In this document: piece after piece, positions 1 to 7,271 of the stretch
Layout of the letters: each line of letters begins with the position of its first letter
Position numbering within the stretch: position 1 is the stretch's first letter
Assembly (NCBI RefSeq): GCF_001936575.1
Contig: NZ_MSMP01000044.1
Span: 1 to 34,643, forward strand
DNA: 34,643 nt
Source: Tenacibaculum agarivorans
GTDB taxonomy: Bacteria > Bacteroidota > Bacteroidia > Flavobacteriales > Flavobacteriaceae
Direction: 5' to 3'
Program-made: the position numbers and the translations under genes
Notes under the pieces: model-generated
What the model saw: only the letters and a program-made list of their open reading frames with translations
Told to the model about the DNA's origin: nothing
Databases searched by the model: none

Positions 1-3
1 AAT

Positions 4-30
4 AAAAAAAGCCAGTGTTTAAACACTGAC
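4..30 (-). terminator. intrinsic terminator
   Basis: Palindrome CAGTGTTT/AAACACTG at 13-28, extended by flanking pairs, followed on the minus strand by a run of seven T. It ends unit A and any read-through from the gene at 270-1907. Confidence 0.65.
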
Positions 31-131
31 TAATAGCTTAATGATGATAATGAATTAGCTTAAATTAAGGGATTGATATAACTGCGGAATTACAATTTCA
101 GGGATTAATATTTAATTCAAAAATCACATTG

Positions 132-160
132 CAAATCTATATAACCTTTTAAAAATCAAA
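132..160 (-). promoter_or_regulatory. Bacteroidota-type promoter of unit A
   Basis: Minus-strand TTTG (157-160), 17-nt spacer, TAGATTTG (132-139), matching the known Bacteroidota -33/-7 consensus TTTG / TAnnTTTG. Transcription would start near 125 and run toward position 1. Confidence 0.45.
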
Positions 161-170
161 AGAAAAAAAA

Positions 171-190
171 CGGTAACAAAAAGTGACAAA
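171..190 (-). repeat. direct repeat copy 1, upstream of unit A promoter
   Basis: CGGTAACAAAAAGTGACAAA (plus strand) matches 2069-2088 at 19 of 20 positions. Each copy lies 9-11 bp upstream of the -33 TTTG of its unit. It contains a tandem half-site GTYAC-N5-GTYAC, which could be a protein binding site or a remnant of tandem duplication. Confidence 0.6.
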
Positions 191-269
191 AACCCATTTC
201 ACTGGTTTTTTATGACAAAATCATACGATATCATACTTCATTTATACAGATAATCGATCTCATATTTTT

Positions 270-1907
270 TTAAAGCATTTGAATGTATTTTTCTAATTCC
301 TCGTTTTTTGGTACTCCTATTTTTTTTCTGATTCTATATCTAACAGCTTTTATAGAATCTGTACTAGAATTTCTGATTGATGCTATTTCTTTTATTGATA
401 AATTTAAGCGTAATAACAAACATATTTCTCGTTCAGTTTTTGTTAAATCTGGAAATTTCTTAATAATATTCTGATCAAATTCCATATTAACTTTACTTAC
501 CTTATCTTGTAACAAAGACAGTCTATTTTCTGTTACAACCTGTTGTTGAAGTTTCATCAATAAACTATTGGCATACATTTTCACACTTTTAACTTCAGCT
601 TGGTCCTTATCTCTCTTAATTTGATCACTTAATGTTTTTATAAATTCTAATCGCATAGAATTATCTGCAATTAACCCTTTTAATTCTGACTCTGAAACTT
701 TTACTTTTTGAGCCAGTATTTCTTTTTTAAGTTTCTCCTTTTCAAGCCTATCTCGAATACGCTTGTCTCTTGCTTTATAATCTCTCCATAACAAATAACC
801 TATAACAACAACAAAGAAAAGTATTAGAAAAGTAGTTAATATATAAGATTTTAACTTAAGCTCTTTTTTGTTTGCTTCTATTTCTAATTCTTTCTTTTTA
901 AGTTCAAAATCTCTTTTTAATTCGAGTTCTTTAATTTGTTTTTGTTTTCTTACATTAAAAATAGAATCAGAATATTTTTTAAATAATACATGACTTTCAT
1001 ACGCTTCTTCATATTCATTTAACTTGTAGTACACCCTACTTTTAATATCAGCAACTTTGGACAACCTATGTTTAAAACCTTCTTGATTTGCAATAGTTTC
1101 TGACGAATCTAAATATAAAAGAGACTTTTTATAATCTTTCAACTGAAAATAAGAGTATGCTATATTAAAATAAGTTATACCTACATTCCTTTTACTATGG
1201 TTCTTTTTTATAAAGTTAATATTGCTAAGATGTACTTTTAATGATTTATCATATCTATTTTGAAAAGCATAAAGAATAGCCATATCATTATTTACATTAC
1301 TTAATCTTAATTCATTTTTAGTTTTTTGAAAAATTACTAGCGCCTTATCATAATAAAAAAGTGAAGAATCAAGTTTTTTTAACCTTCTAAAAGAGCCTCC
1401 CATACTTGTATAACATCTACCTATCAATAAAGAGTCATTCTTTTTGATTGCTAAGTTTACAGATTTTCTGTAATTCTCTATCGCTTTAACATTCTCATTT
1501 AAAAACTTATACACTCTCCCCTCTTTCAAAAAAAGATCTGCTACTGCTAAAGTATCTTTAAGTTTTCGATAAACTACTTTAGAATCCATATAAAACCTCA
1601 AACTTTCAGTATAATCTCCTTTACGATAAGAGACACTACCTAAATACCTTAAGATTTTGGCTTGATTTCTTAAATCTTCTGCTAAAACTAAACTCTTAGC
1701 ATTTTCAAAATATAACTTTGATTTATCCAATTCTCTTTCTAAAAAATAGTCTCCTCTTTCAAGCAAAAAGCTCAACTTATCATTATAGTTAGTTATTGAG
1801 TCTAATTTTTTTTTGATCTGAAAATTGATAGAATCATTTAACTGCGCACATAGTTCAATGCTACAATTCAAAAGAAATAGTATTACAAGAAGGTACTGTT
1901 TAATCAT
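270..1907 (-). CDS. TPR-repeat transmembrane regulator with C-terminal LuxR-like HTH (paralogue 1)
   Basis: 545 residues. Residues 1-21 form a signal peptide. TPR-like helical repeats with many Y/A/L heptads follow to about residue 320, then a charged coiled coil, one membrane helix (about 352-373, ending LLW-RDY), a second Lys/Glu-rich coiled coil and a C-terminal HTH at 485-545 (starts FPDLTKTEREIC, then SIKEIAS and RYRIRKK). The likely topology is periplasmic TPRs and a cytoplasmic HTH, i.e. a membrane-tethered one-component transcription regulator. The architecture is common in Bacteroidota; the ligand and target are unknown. It is a close tandem paralogue of 2093-3727, nearly colinear and most alike in the membrane-proximal and HTH parts. 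A terminator-like hairpin ends about 14 nt before the start codon, so expression may depend on read-through or attenuation. Confidence 0.85.
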   Translation of the reverse strand: MIKQYLLVILFLLNCSIELCAQLNDSINFQIKKKLDSITNYNDKLSFLLERGDYFLERELDKSKLYFENAKSLVLAEDLRNQAKILRYLGSVSYRKGDYTESLRFYMDSKVVYRKLKDTLAVADLFLKEGRVYKFLNENVKAIENYRKSVNLAIKKNDSLLIGRCYTSMGGSFRRLKKLDSSLFYYDKALVIFQKTKNELRLSNVNNDMAILYAFQNRYDKSLKVHLSNINFIKKNHSKRNVGITYFNIAYSYFQLKDYKKSLLYLDSSETIANQEGFKHRLSKVADIKSRVYYKLNEYEEAYESHVLFKKYSDSIFNVRKQKQIKELELKRDFELKKKELEIEANKKELKLKSYILTTFLILFFVVVIGYLLWRDYKARDKRIRDRLEKEKLKKEILAQKVKVSESELKGLIADNSMRLEFIKTLSDQIKRDKDQAEVKSVKMYANSLLMKLQQQVVTENRLSLLQDKVSKVNMEFDQNIIKKFPDLTKTEREICLLLRLNLSIKEIASIRNSSTDSIKAVRYRIRKKIGVPKNEELEKYIQML

Positions 1908-1920
1908 CTAACTAAAATAA

Positions 1921-1949
1921 AAAAACCAGCAATGGTATTGCTGGTTTTT
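1921..1949 (-). terminator. intrinsic terminator or attenuator hairpin
   Basis: Perfect 13-bp stem AAAAACCAGCAAT / ATTGCTGGTTTTT with loop GGT, and U-tracts on both sides. It follows unit B and ends about 14 nt before the start codon of the gene at 270-1907. It may terminate the upstream gene (2093-3727) and unit B, or attenuate the downstream gene. Confidence 0.75.
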
Positions 1950-1983
1950 TCTACTAAAATTGATAACTTAATTAGGGATTATC

Positions 1984-2013
1984 AAAGCTAGGAAATTCCC
2001 CCCTCCTAGCTTT
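1984..2013 (-). other. 10-bp stem-loop with G-rich loop
   Basis: Perfect inverted repeat AAAGCTAGGA / TCCTAGCTTT separated by ten bases that read GGGGGGAATT on the minus strand. It lies about 10-40 nt downstream of the predicted transcription start of unit B. It has no proper U-tract on the minus strand, so it is not itself a terminator in that direction. Confidence 0.65.
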
Positions 2014-2030
2014 CTTACTTTTTTCAGTAT

Positions 2031-2060
2031 CAAATATATAAGAAGTACTAGAAAATCAAA
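2031..2060 (-). promoter_or_regulatory. Bacteroidota-type promoter of unit B / TPR-HTH gene
   Basis: Minus strand: TTTG at 2057-2060, 18-nt spacer, TATATTTG at 2031-2038. Predicted start near 2024. It is the only recognisable promoter between the two TPR-HTH paralogues, so it may serve both unit B and the gene at 270-1907. Confidence 0.55.
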
Positions 2061-2068
2061 AAAACACG

Positions 2069-2088
2069 CGGTGACAAAAAGTGACAAA
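2069..2088 (-). repeat. direct repeat copy 2, upstream of unit B promoter
   Basis: CGGTGACAAAAAGTGACAAA (plus strand); 19 of 20 positions match 171-190. It sits just after the stop codon of the gene at 2093-3727 and upstream of the unit B promoter. Confidence 0.6.
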
Positions 2089-2092
2089 TTGG

Positions 2093-3727
2093 TTACAAAC
2101 TTTGAATAAAATGCTCTAACTCCTGATTCTTAGGTATTTCCATTTTTTTTCGAATTCTATACCGTAATGTTTTAATTGAGTCTACACTAGCATTTCTAAC
2201 CGAAGCAATCTCTTTAATTGATAAATTTAACCGTAAAAAAGAGCAGATTTCTCGTTCTGTTTTTGTTAAATCTGGAAAATTTTCGATAATTACTTGATCA
2301 AATCCTTGATTTACTTCGTTAATTTTATCCTGTAGAGATGATAATTTATTTTCTGTACTGATTTGATTTTGTAATTTCAATAATAAACTATGAGCATAAG
2401 ATTTCACGCTATCAGAATTCGCTTGGTCTTTATCTTCTTTAATTTGTTTGGATAATTGTTTAATAAACTCTAATCGCATTGTATTATCTGCTATTAAACT
2501 TTTCAATTCAGATTCTGAAACTTTAATTTTTTGTGCTAAGACTTCTTTTTTGAGTTTTTCTTTTTCAAATTTATCTTTAATTCTTTTTGCTCTTATTTTA
2601 TAATCTCTCCAAACTAAAAAACCTATTATAAGTGTAAAAAATAAAATGAGTAATATAAGTATTACATACATTCTTAGTTTAAGCTCTTTTCTTTTAGCAA
2701 TAGTTTCTAATTCTTTTTTTTGAATAGCAAATTCGTTTTGTAATTCTAACTGTTTAATTTCCTTTCTCTTTTTTATTGAGTATATGGAGTCAGAATACTT
2801 TTTATATAATACATAATTTTCATATGCTTTCTTAAAATCATTTTTCTTTTTAAAAATGAAACTTTTTCTTCTATAGCCTCCAACTAATTTCTGTTTGAAG
2901 TTTTCTTTTTTAGCTAAAGCAATTCCAGAATCATTATACTTTAATGCTTTATCATAATCTTTAAGCATTACATATTCGGTAGCTACAATAGAATAGGCTA
3001 CAACCAAATTAGATTTCGCATTTGTTTTTTTTAAATAGGATAAGCTTTTAAGGTGAATTTTTAATGCTTTATCATACTCTTTTCGCATCCCATACAAAAT
3101 AGCCATGTTACTATTTACCTCATTTAACCTCCCTTCGTCATTTTGATTTGTAAAAATTGTAAGTGCTTTGTTATAACATATAAAGGATGAATCAATCTTT
3201 TTTAAGCCTCTGTATGCCCCTCCAGACATATTATAGGCTCTTCCAATTATAATACTGTCGTTTTTAAATGCTGCTAAACGAATAGCTTCTTTAAAAGAAT
3301 TTATTGAAGTTCTATACTCTCCTAAAGATTTCTGTAATATTCCTATTTGAATATTAGCATCAGCCATCTGCAAAGTATCAGAAAGATCATAATATATATT
3401 CTTAGAATCTATTCCATATTGCATACTTTTTTTAAACTCTCCTCTATCTCTATAAATAAAACTTAATTGTTTAAGAATATGTGCTTTATTCATCAAGTCA
3501 TCTTCATCTAAAATATCATCTGCATAACTGTAATACTTTTCAGCTTGTGCATTATCTTTTTCAGACAAACTATCAGCGGTATTGAGTATAGATTTAATTT
3601 TATCATGATAATTTACAATGGTATCTACTTGTTTTTTTATCACAAAACCGGTACTATCCAATATCTGACCATTAGATAGAATAGAAGTAAATAAAAGTAA
3701 TAGCAATATAGATCCCTTCAAAATCAT
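2093..3727 (-). CDS. TPR-repeat transmembrane regulator with C-terminal LuxR-like HTH (paralogue 2)
   Basis: 544 residues with the same order of parts as the gene at 270-1907: signal peptide (1-20), TPR-like repeats, Lys-rich coiled coil, one membrane helix (about 351-372), a second coiled coil containing KVSESELKSLIADN, and a C-terminal HTH (484-544, with FPDLTKTEREIC, LRLNLSIKEIAS and RYRIRKK). It is probably a membrane-bound one-component regulator with a periplasmic sensor. It starts only 62 bp after the nqrF stop, and a terminator hairpin (3741-3770) fills most of that gap. I see no TAnnTTTG box there, so it may rely on read-through from nqr or on an unrecognised promoter. Target genes cannot be deduced. 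Confidence 0.85.
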   Translation of the reverse strand: MILKGSILLLLLFTSILSNGQILDSTGFVIKKQVDTIVNYHDKIKSILNTADSLSEKDNAQAEKYYSYADDILDEDDLMNKAHILKQLSFIYRDRGEFKKSMQYGIDSKNIYYDLSDTLQMADANIQIGILQKSLGEYRTSINSFKEAIRLAAFKNDSIIIGRAYNMSGGAYRGLKKIDSSFICYNKALTIFTNQNDEGRLNEVNSNMAILYGMRKEYDKALKIHLKSLSYLKKTNAKSNLVVAYSIVATEYVMLKDYDKALKYNDSGIALAKKENFKQKLVGGYRRKSFIFKKKNDFKKAYENYVLYKKYSDSIYSIKKRKEIKQLELQNEFAIQKKELETIAKRKELKLRMYVILILLILFFTLIIGFLVWRDYKIRAKRIKDKFEKEKLKKEVLAQKIKVSESELKSLIADNTMRLEFIKQLSKQIKEDKDQANSDSVKSYAHSLLLKLQNQISTENKLSSLQDKINEVNQGFDQVIIENFPDLTKTEREICSFLRLNLSIKEIASVRNASVDSIKTLRYRIRKKMEIPKNQELEHFIQSL

Positions 3728-3740
3728 TTATTAAATATAA

Positions 3741-3770
3741 AAAAAAACCAGCACGAATGCTGGTTTTTTT
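3741..3770 (-). terminator. intrinsic terminator of the nqr operon
   Basis: Perfect 13-bp stem AAAAAAACCAGCA / TGCTGGTTTTTTT with loop CGAA, 20 bp beyond the nqrF stop. It ends about 14 nt before the start of the gene at 2093-3727, the same spacing as the near-identical hairpin at 1921-1949 has to its gene. Confidence 0.8.
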
Positions 3771-3789
3771 TATGATATATATTTTACTA

Positions 3790-5106
3790 TTATCCTCCAA
3801 AGTCATCAAAACGGATATTTTCGTCATCAAGACCAAAATCTTCACCCATTTTTTGTACTGCTTTGTTCATTAATGGTGGACCACAGAAATATAGTTCTAA
3901 ATCTTCAGGACTTTCATGTTTAGATAAATATTGGTCTATTACAACTTGGTGAATAAAACCAACAAAACCATCTCCTGATTCATCGTTAATATCTTTTTTA
4001 ACTTTCCAGTTATCTTGTTCTAATGGCTCTGATAAGGCTAAATAGAATTTGAAGTTTGGAAAATCTTTTTCTAACGCTCTAAAGTAGTGAATATAGAATA
4101 ATTCAGCTTTAGAACGACCTCCATACCAATATGTTACTTTTCTTCCAGTTTTTAACGTTCTAAATAAATGATAAATATGTGAACGCATTGGTGCCATACC
4201 TGCTCCACCACCTACGTATAACATTTCAGCATCAGACTCATTAATAAAGAATTCTCCATAAGGTCCTGAAATAGTTACTTTATCACCTGGTTTTTGGTTA
4301 AAAATATACGATGATGCTACACCAGGATTTACATCCATCCATGCATTTTTAGCTCTATCCCATGGCGGAGTTGCAATACGTACATTTAGCATAATTTCTC
4401 TTCCTTCAGCTGGATAAGAAGCCATAGAATAAGCTCTTTCAACTATATCATCATTTTTCATTACCAACGGCCATAATCCAAATTTATCCCAATCTGCTTT
4501 AAATTTCTCTGGCTCTCCTGGATGATCATCTGGGTGAGCAGTGATATCCATATCAGCATACTTTATTTCACATTGTGGTATTTCTATCTGAATATATCCA
4601 CCTGCTTTGTAGTCCATATCTTCTGGAATTTCAACTACAAATTCTTTAATAAAAGTTGCTACGTTATAATTTCTTACAACAACAGCTTCCCATTTCTTAA
4701 TTCCAAAAATCTCTTCTGGAATAGAAATATCCATATCTTGTTTTACTTTTACCTGACATGCCAAACGAATACCATGTTGTAACTCTTTACGAGTAAAGTG
4801 AGGTGTTTCTGTTGGTAAAGCTTCACCACCACCAGAATTCACATGACATTCACATTGAACACATGATCCACCTCCACCACATGCAGATGGTAAAAATATT
4901 TTCTCATTACCTAACGTAGATAATAAAGTTCCTCCAGAGGGTACTTCAATTGTTTTTTCTCCGTTAATTGTAATTTTAACTGGCCCAGATGGAGCAAGCT
5001 TTTGTTTTACAAATAATAATAATGCAACTAATAACAACGTAACTGTTAAAAAAGCTAACACTGTTATAGTTACTGTTCCTCCTGTACTTGCTTCTAAAAA
5101 CATCAT
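3790..5106 (-). CDS. nqrF: Na+-translocating NADH:quinone reductase subunit F
   Basis: 438 residues. NqrF is the NADH-oxidising entry point of Na+-NQR and passes electrons through FAD and a [2Fe-2S] cluster into the membrane subunits. Visible parts: an N-terminal membrane helix (about 12-33); a ferredoxin domain with cluster ligands C76-x5-C82-x2-C85 and C117; an FAD-binding motif RAYSMASYP; the nucleotide motif GGGAGMAP; and a C-terminal FCGPPLMN segment ending in an aromatic-Gly tail (DDFGG). The start codon overlaps the nqrE stop by one base (TAATG), which suggests translational coupling. It is the last gene of nqrABCDEF and is followed by a terminator. Confidence 0.97.
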   Translation of the reverse strand: MMFLEASTGGTVTITVLAFLTVTLLLVALLLFVKQKLAPSGPVKITINGEKTIEVPSGGTLLSTLGNEKIFLPSACGGGGSCVQCECHVNSGGGEALPTETPHFTRKELQHGIRLACQVKVKQDMDISIPEEIFGIKKWEAVVVRNYNVATFIKEFVVEIPEDMDYKAGGYIQIEIPQCEIKYADMDITAHPDDHPGEPEKFKADWDKFGLWPLVMKNDDIVERAYSMASYPAEGREIMLNVRIATPPWDRAKNAWMDVNPGVASSYIFNQKPGDKVTISGPYGEFFINESDAEMLYVGGGAGMAPMRSHIYHLFRTLKTGRKVTYWYGGRSKAELFYIHYFRALEKDFPNFKFYLALSEPLEQDNWKVKKDINDESGDGFVGFIHQVVIDQYLSKHESPEDLELYFCGPPLMNKAVQKMGEDFGLDDENIRFDDFGG

Positions 5107-5855
5107 TATTCTATAATTTTTTTAGTGTTAGTTGCTATACTTTTATTATTCTCAGTATCTTCCTTTGTCAATTCCATTTTCTTTTCAACAGGAACTTCAG
5201 CTTTTGGAGTTTCTTTCTTTTCAGCAGCATCGTCACCACCAGTTAACATACCTCCAAAACTCATAAAACCAATTGCCATTAAACCTGTAATGATAAAAGT
5301 AATTCCTAATCCTCTTAATGGACCTGGTACTTGAGAGTATCTAATTTTTTCACGGATAGCAGCAATAGCTAAGATCGCTAAAAACCAACCAATTCCTGAA
5401 CCAATACCGTATACTAAAGATAAACCTAAAGTTGGAATTTCACGAGACTGCATGAATAACGAACCTCCTAAAATTGCACAGTTTACTGCAATTAATGGTA
5501 AGAAAATACCTAATGAGTTATATAATGCTGGTGCAAATTTCTCTACGATAATTTCTACTAATTGTACCATGGTTGCAATTGTAGCAATAAACATGATAAA
5601 TGATAAGAAACTTAAATCGTAATCTGCATACTCAGCACCTAACCAAGATAATGCTCCTGGTTGTAATAAATATTGATCTAACAACCAGTTTACAGGAACA
5701 GTTACTGCTAAAACGAAAATAACTGCAGCTCCTAAACCTACTGCTGTTGATACTTTTTTAGACACAGCTAGGTAAGAACACATTCCTAAGAATGTAGCAA
5801 ATACCATATTATCTATGAATATCGACTTAAAAAATAATTCTACGTATTCTAACAT
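5106..5855 (-). CDS. nqrE: Na+-translocating NADH:quinone reductase subunit E
   Basis: 249 residues; integral membrane subunit with about six helices. With NqrD it forms part of the Na+ path and holds an intramembrane iron-sulfur centre. The expected cysteines are present: C26 in FLGMCSYLA and one in LIAVNCAILGG. The conserved core ends near residue 203. A charged Lys/Glu/Pro-rich tail of about 45 residues (from about GGDDAAEKKE) follows, which NqrE of Vibrio (about 198 residues, from memory) lacks. The tail is probably lineage-specific and disordered. It lies between nqrD (27 bp gap) and nqrF (1 bp overlap). Confidence 0.96.
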   Translation of the reverse strand: MLEYVELFFKSIFIDNMVFATFLGMCSYLAVSKKVSTAVGLGAAVIFVLAVTVPVNWLLDQYLLQPGALSWLGAEYADYDLSFLSFIMFIATIATMVQLVEIIVEKFAPALYNSLGIFLPLIAVNCAILGGSLFMQSREIPTLGLSLVYGIGSGIGWFLAILAIAAIREKIRYSQVPGPLRGLGITFIITGLMAIGFMSFGGMLTGGDDAAEKKETPKAEVPVEKKMELTKEDTENNKSIATNTKKIIE

Positions 5856-5882
5856 AATTCTTTTCTTTTATTACGTGTTAGA

Positions 5883-6527
5883 TTAATCTTCTATTAGTGC
5901 TGTATTTCTACTACGTTGAACCCAAATAATGATTCCAACTACAATTAATGCCATTGGTGATAATAACATAAAACCATTATTCTCGTATCCTATAGCATAT
6001 AATCCTGTTTTTTCAATTGGGTCTCCTAAAACTTTGAATCCTAATAAAGTTCCAGAACCTAATAACTCTCTAAAGAATCCTACAATAATTAAGATTACTG
6101 CATATCCTAATGCGTTACCAATACCATCTAAAAATGATCTCCAAGGTCCATTTCCTAAAGCAAAAGCTTCAAAACGTCCCATGATAATACAGTTGGTAAT
6201 AATTAATCCAACAAATACTGATAGTGTTTTACTCAGTTCATAAGCAAAAGCTTTTAGTACCTGATCTACTATAATTACTAATGCAGCAACTACAATTAAC
6301 TGTACTATAATTCTAATTTTAGAAGGAATAATATTTCTCATTAAAGAAATAACTACGTTACCTACTCCTAATACAAATAATACAGAAATAGACATTACTA
6401 TTGAAGCTTTTAATTCTGCAGTAATTGCTAATGCAGAACAAATACCTAATACTTGGATCGTAATTGGATTGTTATCCGCTAATGGATCCGTGATTAATTT
6501 TGCGTCTTTTTTTGATAAAAGTCCCAT
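5883..6527 (-). CDS. nqrD: Na+-translocating NADH:quinone reductase subunit D
   Basis: 214 residues; multi-helix inner-membrane protein homologous to NqrE and inverted relative to it in the complex. It has the conserved cysteines that help bind the intramembrane iron-sulfur centre (C30 in VLGICSALA and one in ITNCIIMGR), the typical GNGPWRSFLDGIGNALGY segment and a GFFRELLGSG loop. Length is normal for the family. It starts 1 bp after the nqrC stop, within the tightly packed operon. Confidence 0.96.
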   Translation of the reverse strand: MGLLSKKDAKLITDPLADNNPITIQVLGICSALAITAELKASIVMSISVLFVLGVGNVVISLMRNIIPSKIRIIVQLIVVAALVIIVDQVLKAFAYELSKTLSVFVGLIITNCIIMGRFEAFALGNGPWRSFLDGIGNALGYAVILIIVGFFRELLGSGTLLGFKVLGDPIEKTGLYAIGYENNGFMLLSPMALIVVGIIIWVQRSRNTALIED

Positions 6528-6528
6528 A

Positions 6529-7269
6529 TTATTTTAATGTTTTAAAGTAAGGTACGTACAATTTCAATTCAGATTTGATCATTGCAGAAACTCCATCTCC
6601 TGTGATTGTAGCCCCAGCAATTGCATCTACCTCATTATCTGTTTTATCTTCATTCTTAGGATCTGCATTAGACTTAGAAACAGCTATTCCTTTAAATTGA
6701 CCGTTGCTCATTAAGTCTTCTCCAGTAAAATCATCCATGAAAAAACGTTGCTTAATGTTAGCTCCTAAACCTGGTGTTTCTCCTTTGTGATCGAAAAACA
6801 CACCTTGAACTACCATGTTTTTATCCATAGCAATATATCCCCAAATCGCATCCCAAAGACCTTTTCCTCTAATTGGAGCGATGTAGAATGCTTTTCCTTC
6901 TTTTTCACCTACAAACAAAGGTAACTTTCTAGTTTTTCCTTCTTTTGCTAATGCTTGTTGTTTTTTAACATCAATTAAATAAGCTTTAGCATCTTCAGAA
7001 ACTTTATCTCCTTCAATTACTAATTGCTTCTTAATATATTTTCCAAACTCTCCTTCTACCTTATCTGTAGAAATAAAAGTTACACTAGTTTCATCATTTT
7101 CGTTTACCCCCATAGCATACAAAATGTTTTGTTGCTTCTCGATCTTTTTATTTGCATCGATCATTGGACGTAAAGATGACGCTGTAAAAGCTAACAACGC
7201 TCCTACCACTAACACCATACCTATGGCGAATAGTATTGTATATAAATTACTATCTGTCTTATTACTCAT
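6529..7269 (-). CDS. nqrC: Na+-translocating NADH:quinone reductase subunit C
   Basis: 246 residues. One N-terminal membrane helix (about 10-31) and a periplasmic FMN-binding domain. Motifs include the core GLWDAIWGYIA, GETPGLGA and the flavinylation motif AIAGATITG, whose T221 is the expected covalent FMN site (phosphoester-threonyl-FMN in characterised NqrC). NqrC relays electrons between the iron-sulfur centre of NqrD/E and NqrB. Attachment in this family needs an ApbE flavin transferase, which is not encoded in this window. It is 2 bp from nqrB and 1 bp from nqrD. Confidence 0.96.
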   Translation of the reverse strand: MSNKTDSNLYTILFAIGMVLVVGALLAFTASSLRPMIDANKKIEKQQNILYAMGVNENDETSVTFISTDKVEGEFGKYIKKQLVIEGDKVSEDAKAYLIDVKKQQALAKEGKTRKLPLFVGEKEGKAFYIAPIRGKGLWDAIWGYIAMDKNMVVQGVFFDHKGETPGLGANIKQRFFMDDFTGEDLMSNGQFKGIAVSKSNADPKNEDKTDNEVDAIAGATITGDGVSAMIKSELKLYVPYFKTLK

Positions 7270-7271
7270 AA

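Larger units (their letters stand above)
1..160 (-). ncRNA. candidate small structured RNA or leader (unit A)
   Basis: Gene-free stretch downstream of the TPR-HTH gene at 270-1907. Read on the minus strand it has a Bacteroidota-type promoter (TTTG at 157-160, 17-nt spacer, TAGATTTG at 132-139), about 120 nt without any usable ORF (the only early ATG is followed directly by TGA), and an intrinsic terminator at 4-30. It resembles the unit at 1918-2060: both have TTTGATTTT at the -33 region, a TAnnTTTG box, and a related stretch around AATCCCT-(T)AATT-(T)AAG before the terminator. It may be an independent small RNA, or the leader of a further gene beyond the left edge. The promoter and terminator are seen; an RNA product is inferred. 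Confidence 0.4.
1918..2060 (-). ncRNA. candidate small structured RNA or leader (unit B)
   Basis: Minus-strand promoter (TTTG 2057-2060, 18-nt spacer, TATATTTG 2031-2038) followed by about 105 nt without an ATG. The RNA could fold into three successive hairpins: H1, a perfect 10-bp stem AAAGCTAGGA/TCCTAGCTTT (1984-1993 with 2004-2013) whose minus-strand loop is GGGGGGAATT; H2, a 7-bp stem TTGATAA/TTATCAA with loop TCCCTAATTAAG; and H3, the terminator at 1921-1949. The G-rich H1 loop can pair with UCCC in the H2 loop (possible kissing interaction). It is related to unit A at 1-160. It may be an independent small RNA or the regulated leader of the gene at 270-1907. Confidence 0.5.

Noticed and set aside
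283..474. Plus-strand open frame opposite the 3' part of the TPR-HTH gene
   Set aside because: It is the antisense of the conserved HTH domain; Phe/Ile/Leu-rich translation without a motif or a promoter.
1..2060. Units A and B as genes for small peptides (e.g. ribosomally made natural product precursors)
   Set aside because: Unit B has no ATG after the predicted start, and the early ATG in unit A is followed at once by a stop, so a peptide product is unlikely.
4522..4782. Plus-strand open frame inside nqrF
   Set aside because: It is opposite a strongly conserved enzyme subunit, and its composition reflects the complementary strand only.
5929..6243. 104-codon plus-strand frame opposite nqrD
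   Set aside because: Antisense to a well-conserved membrane protein; Pro/Asn-rich translation typical of the reverse of hydrophobic codons.
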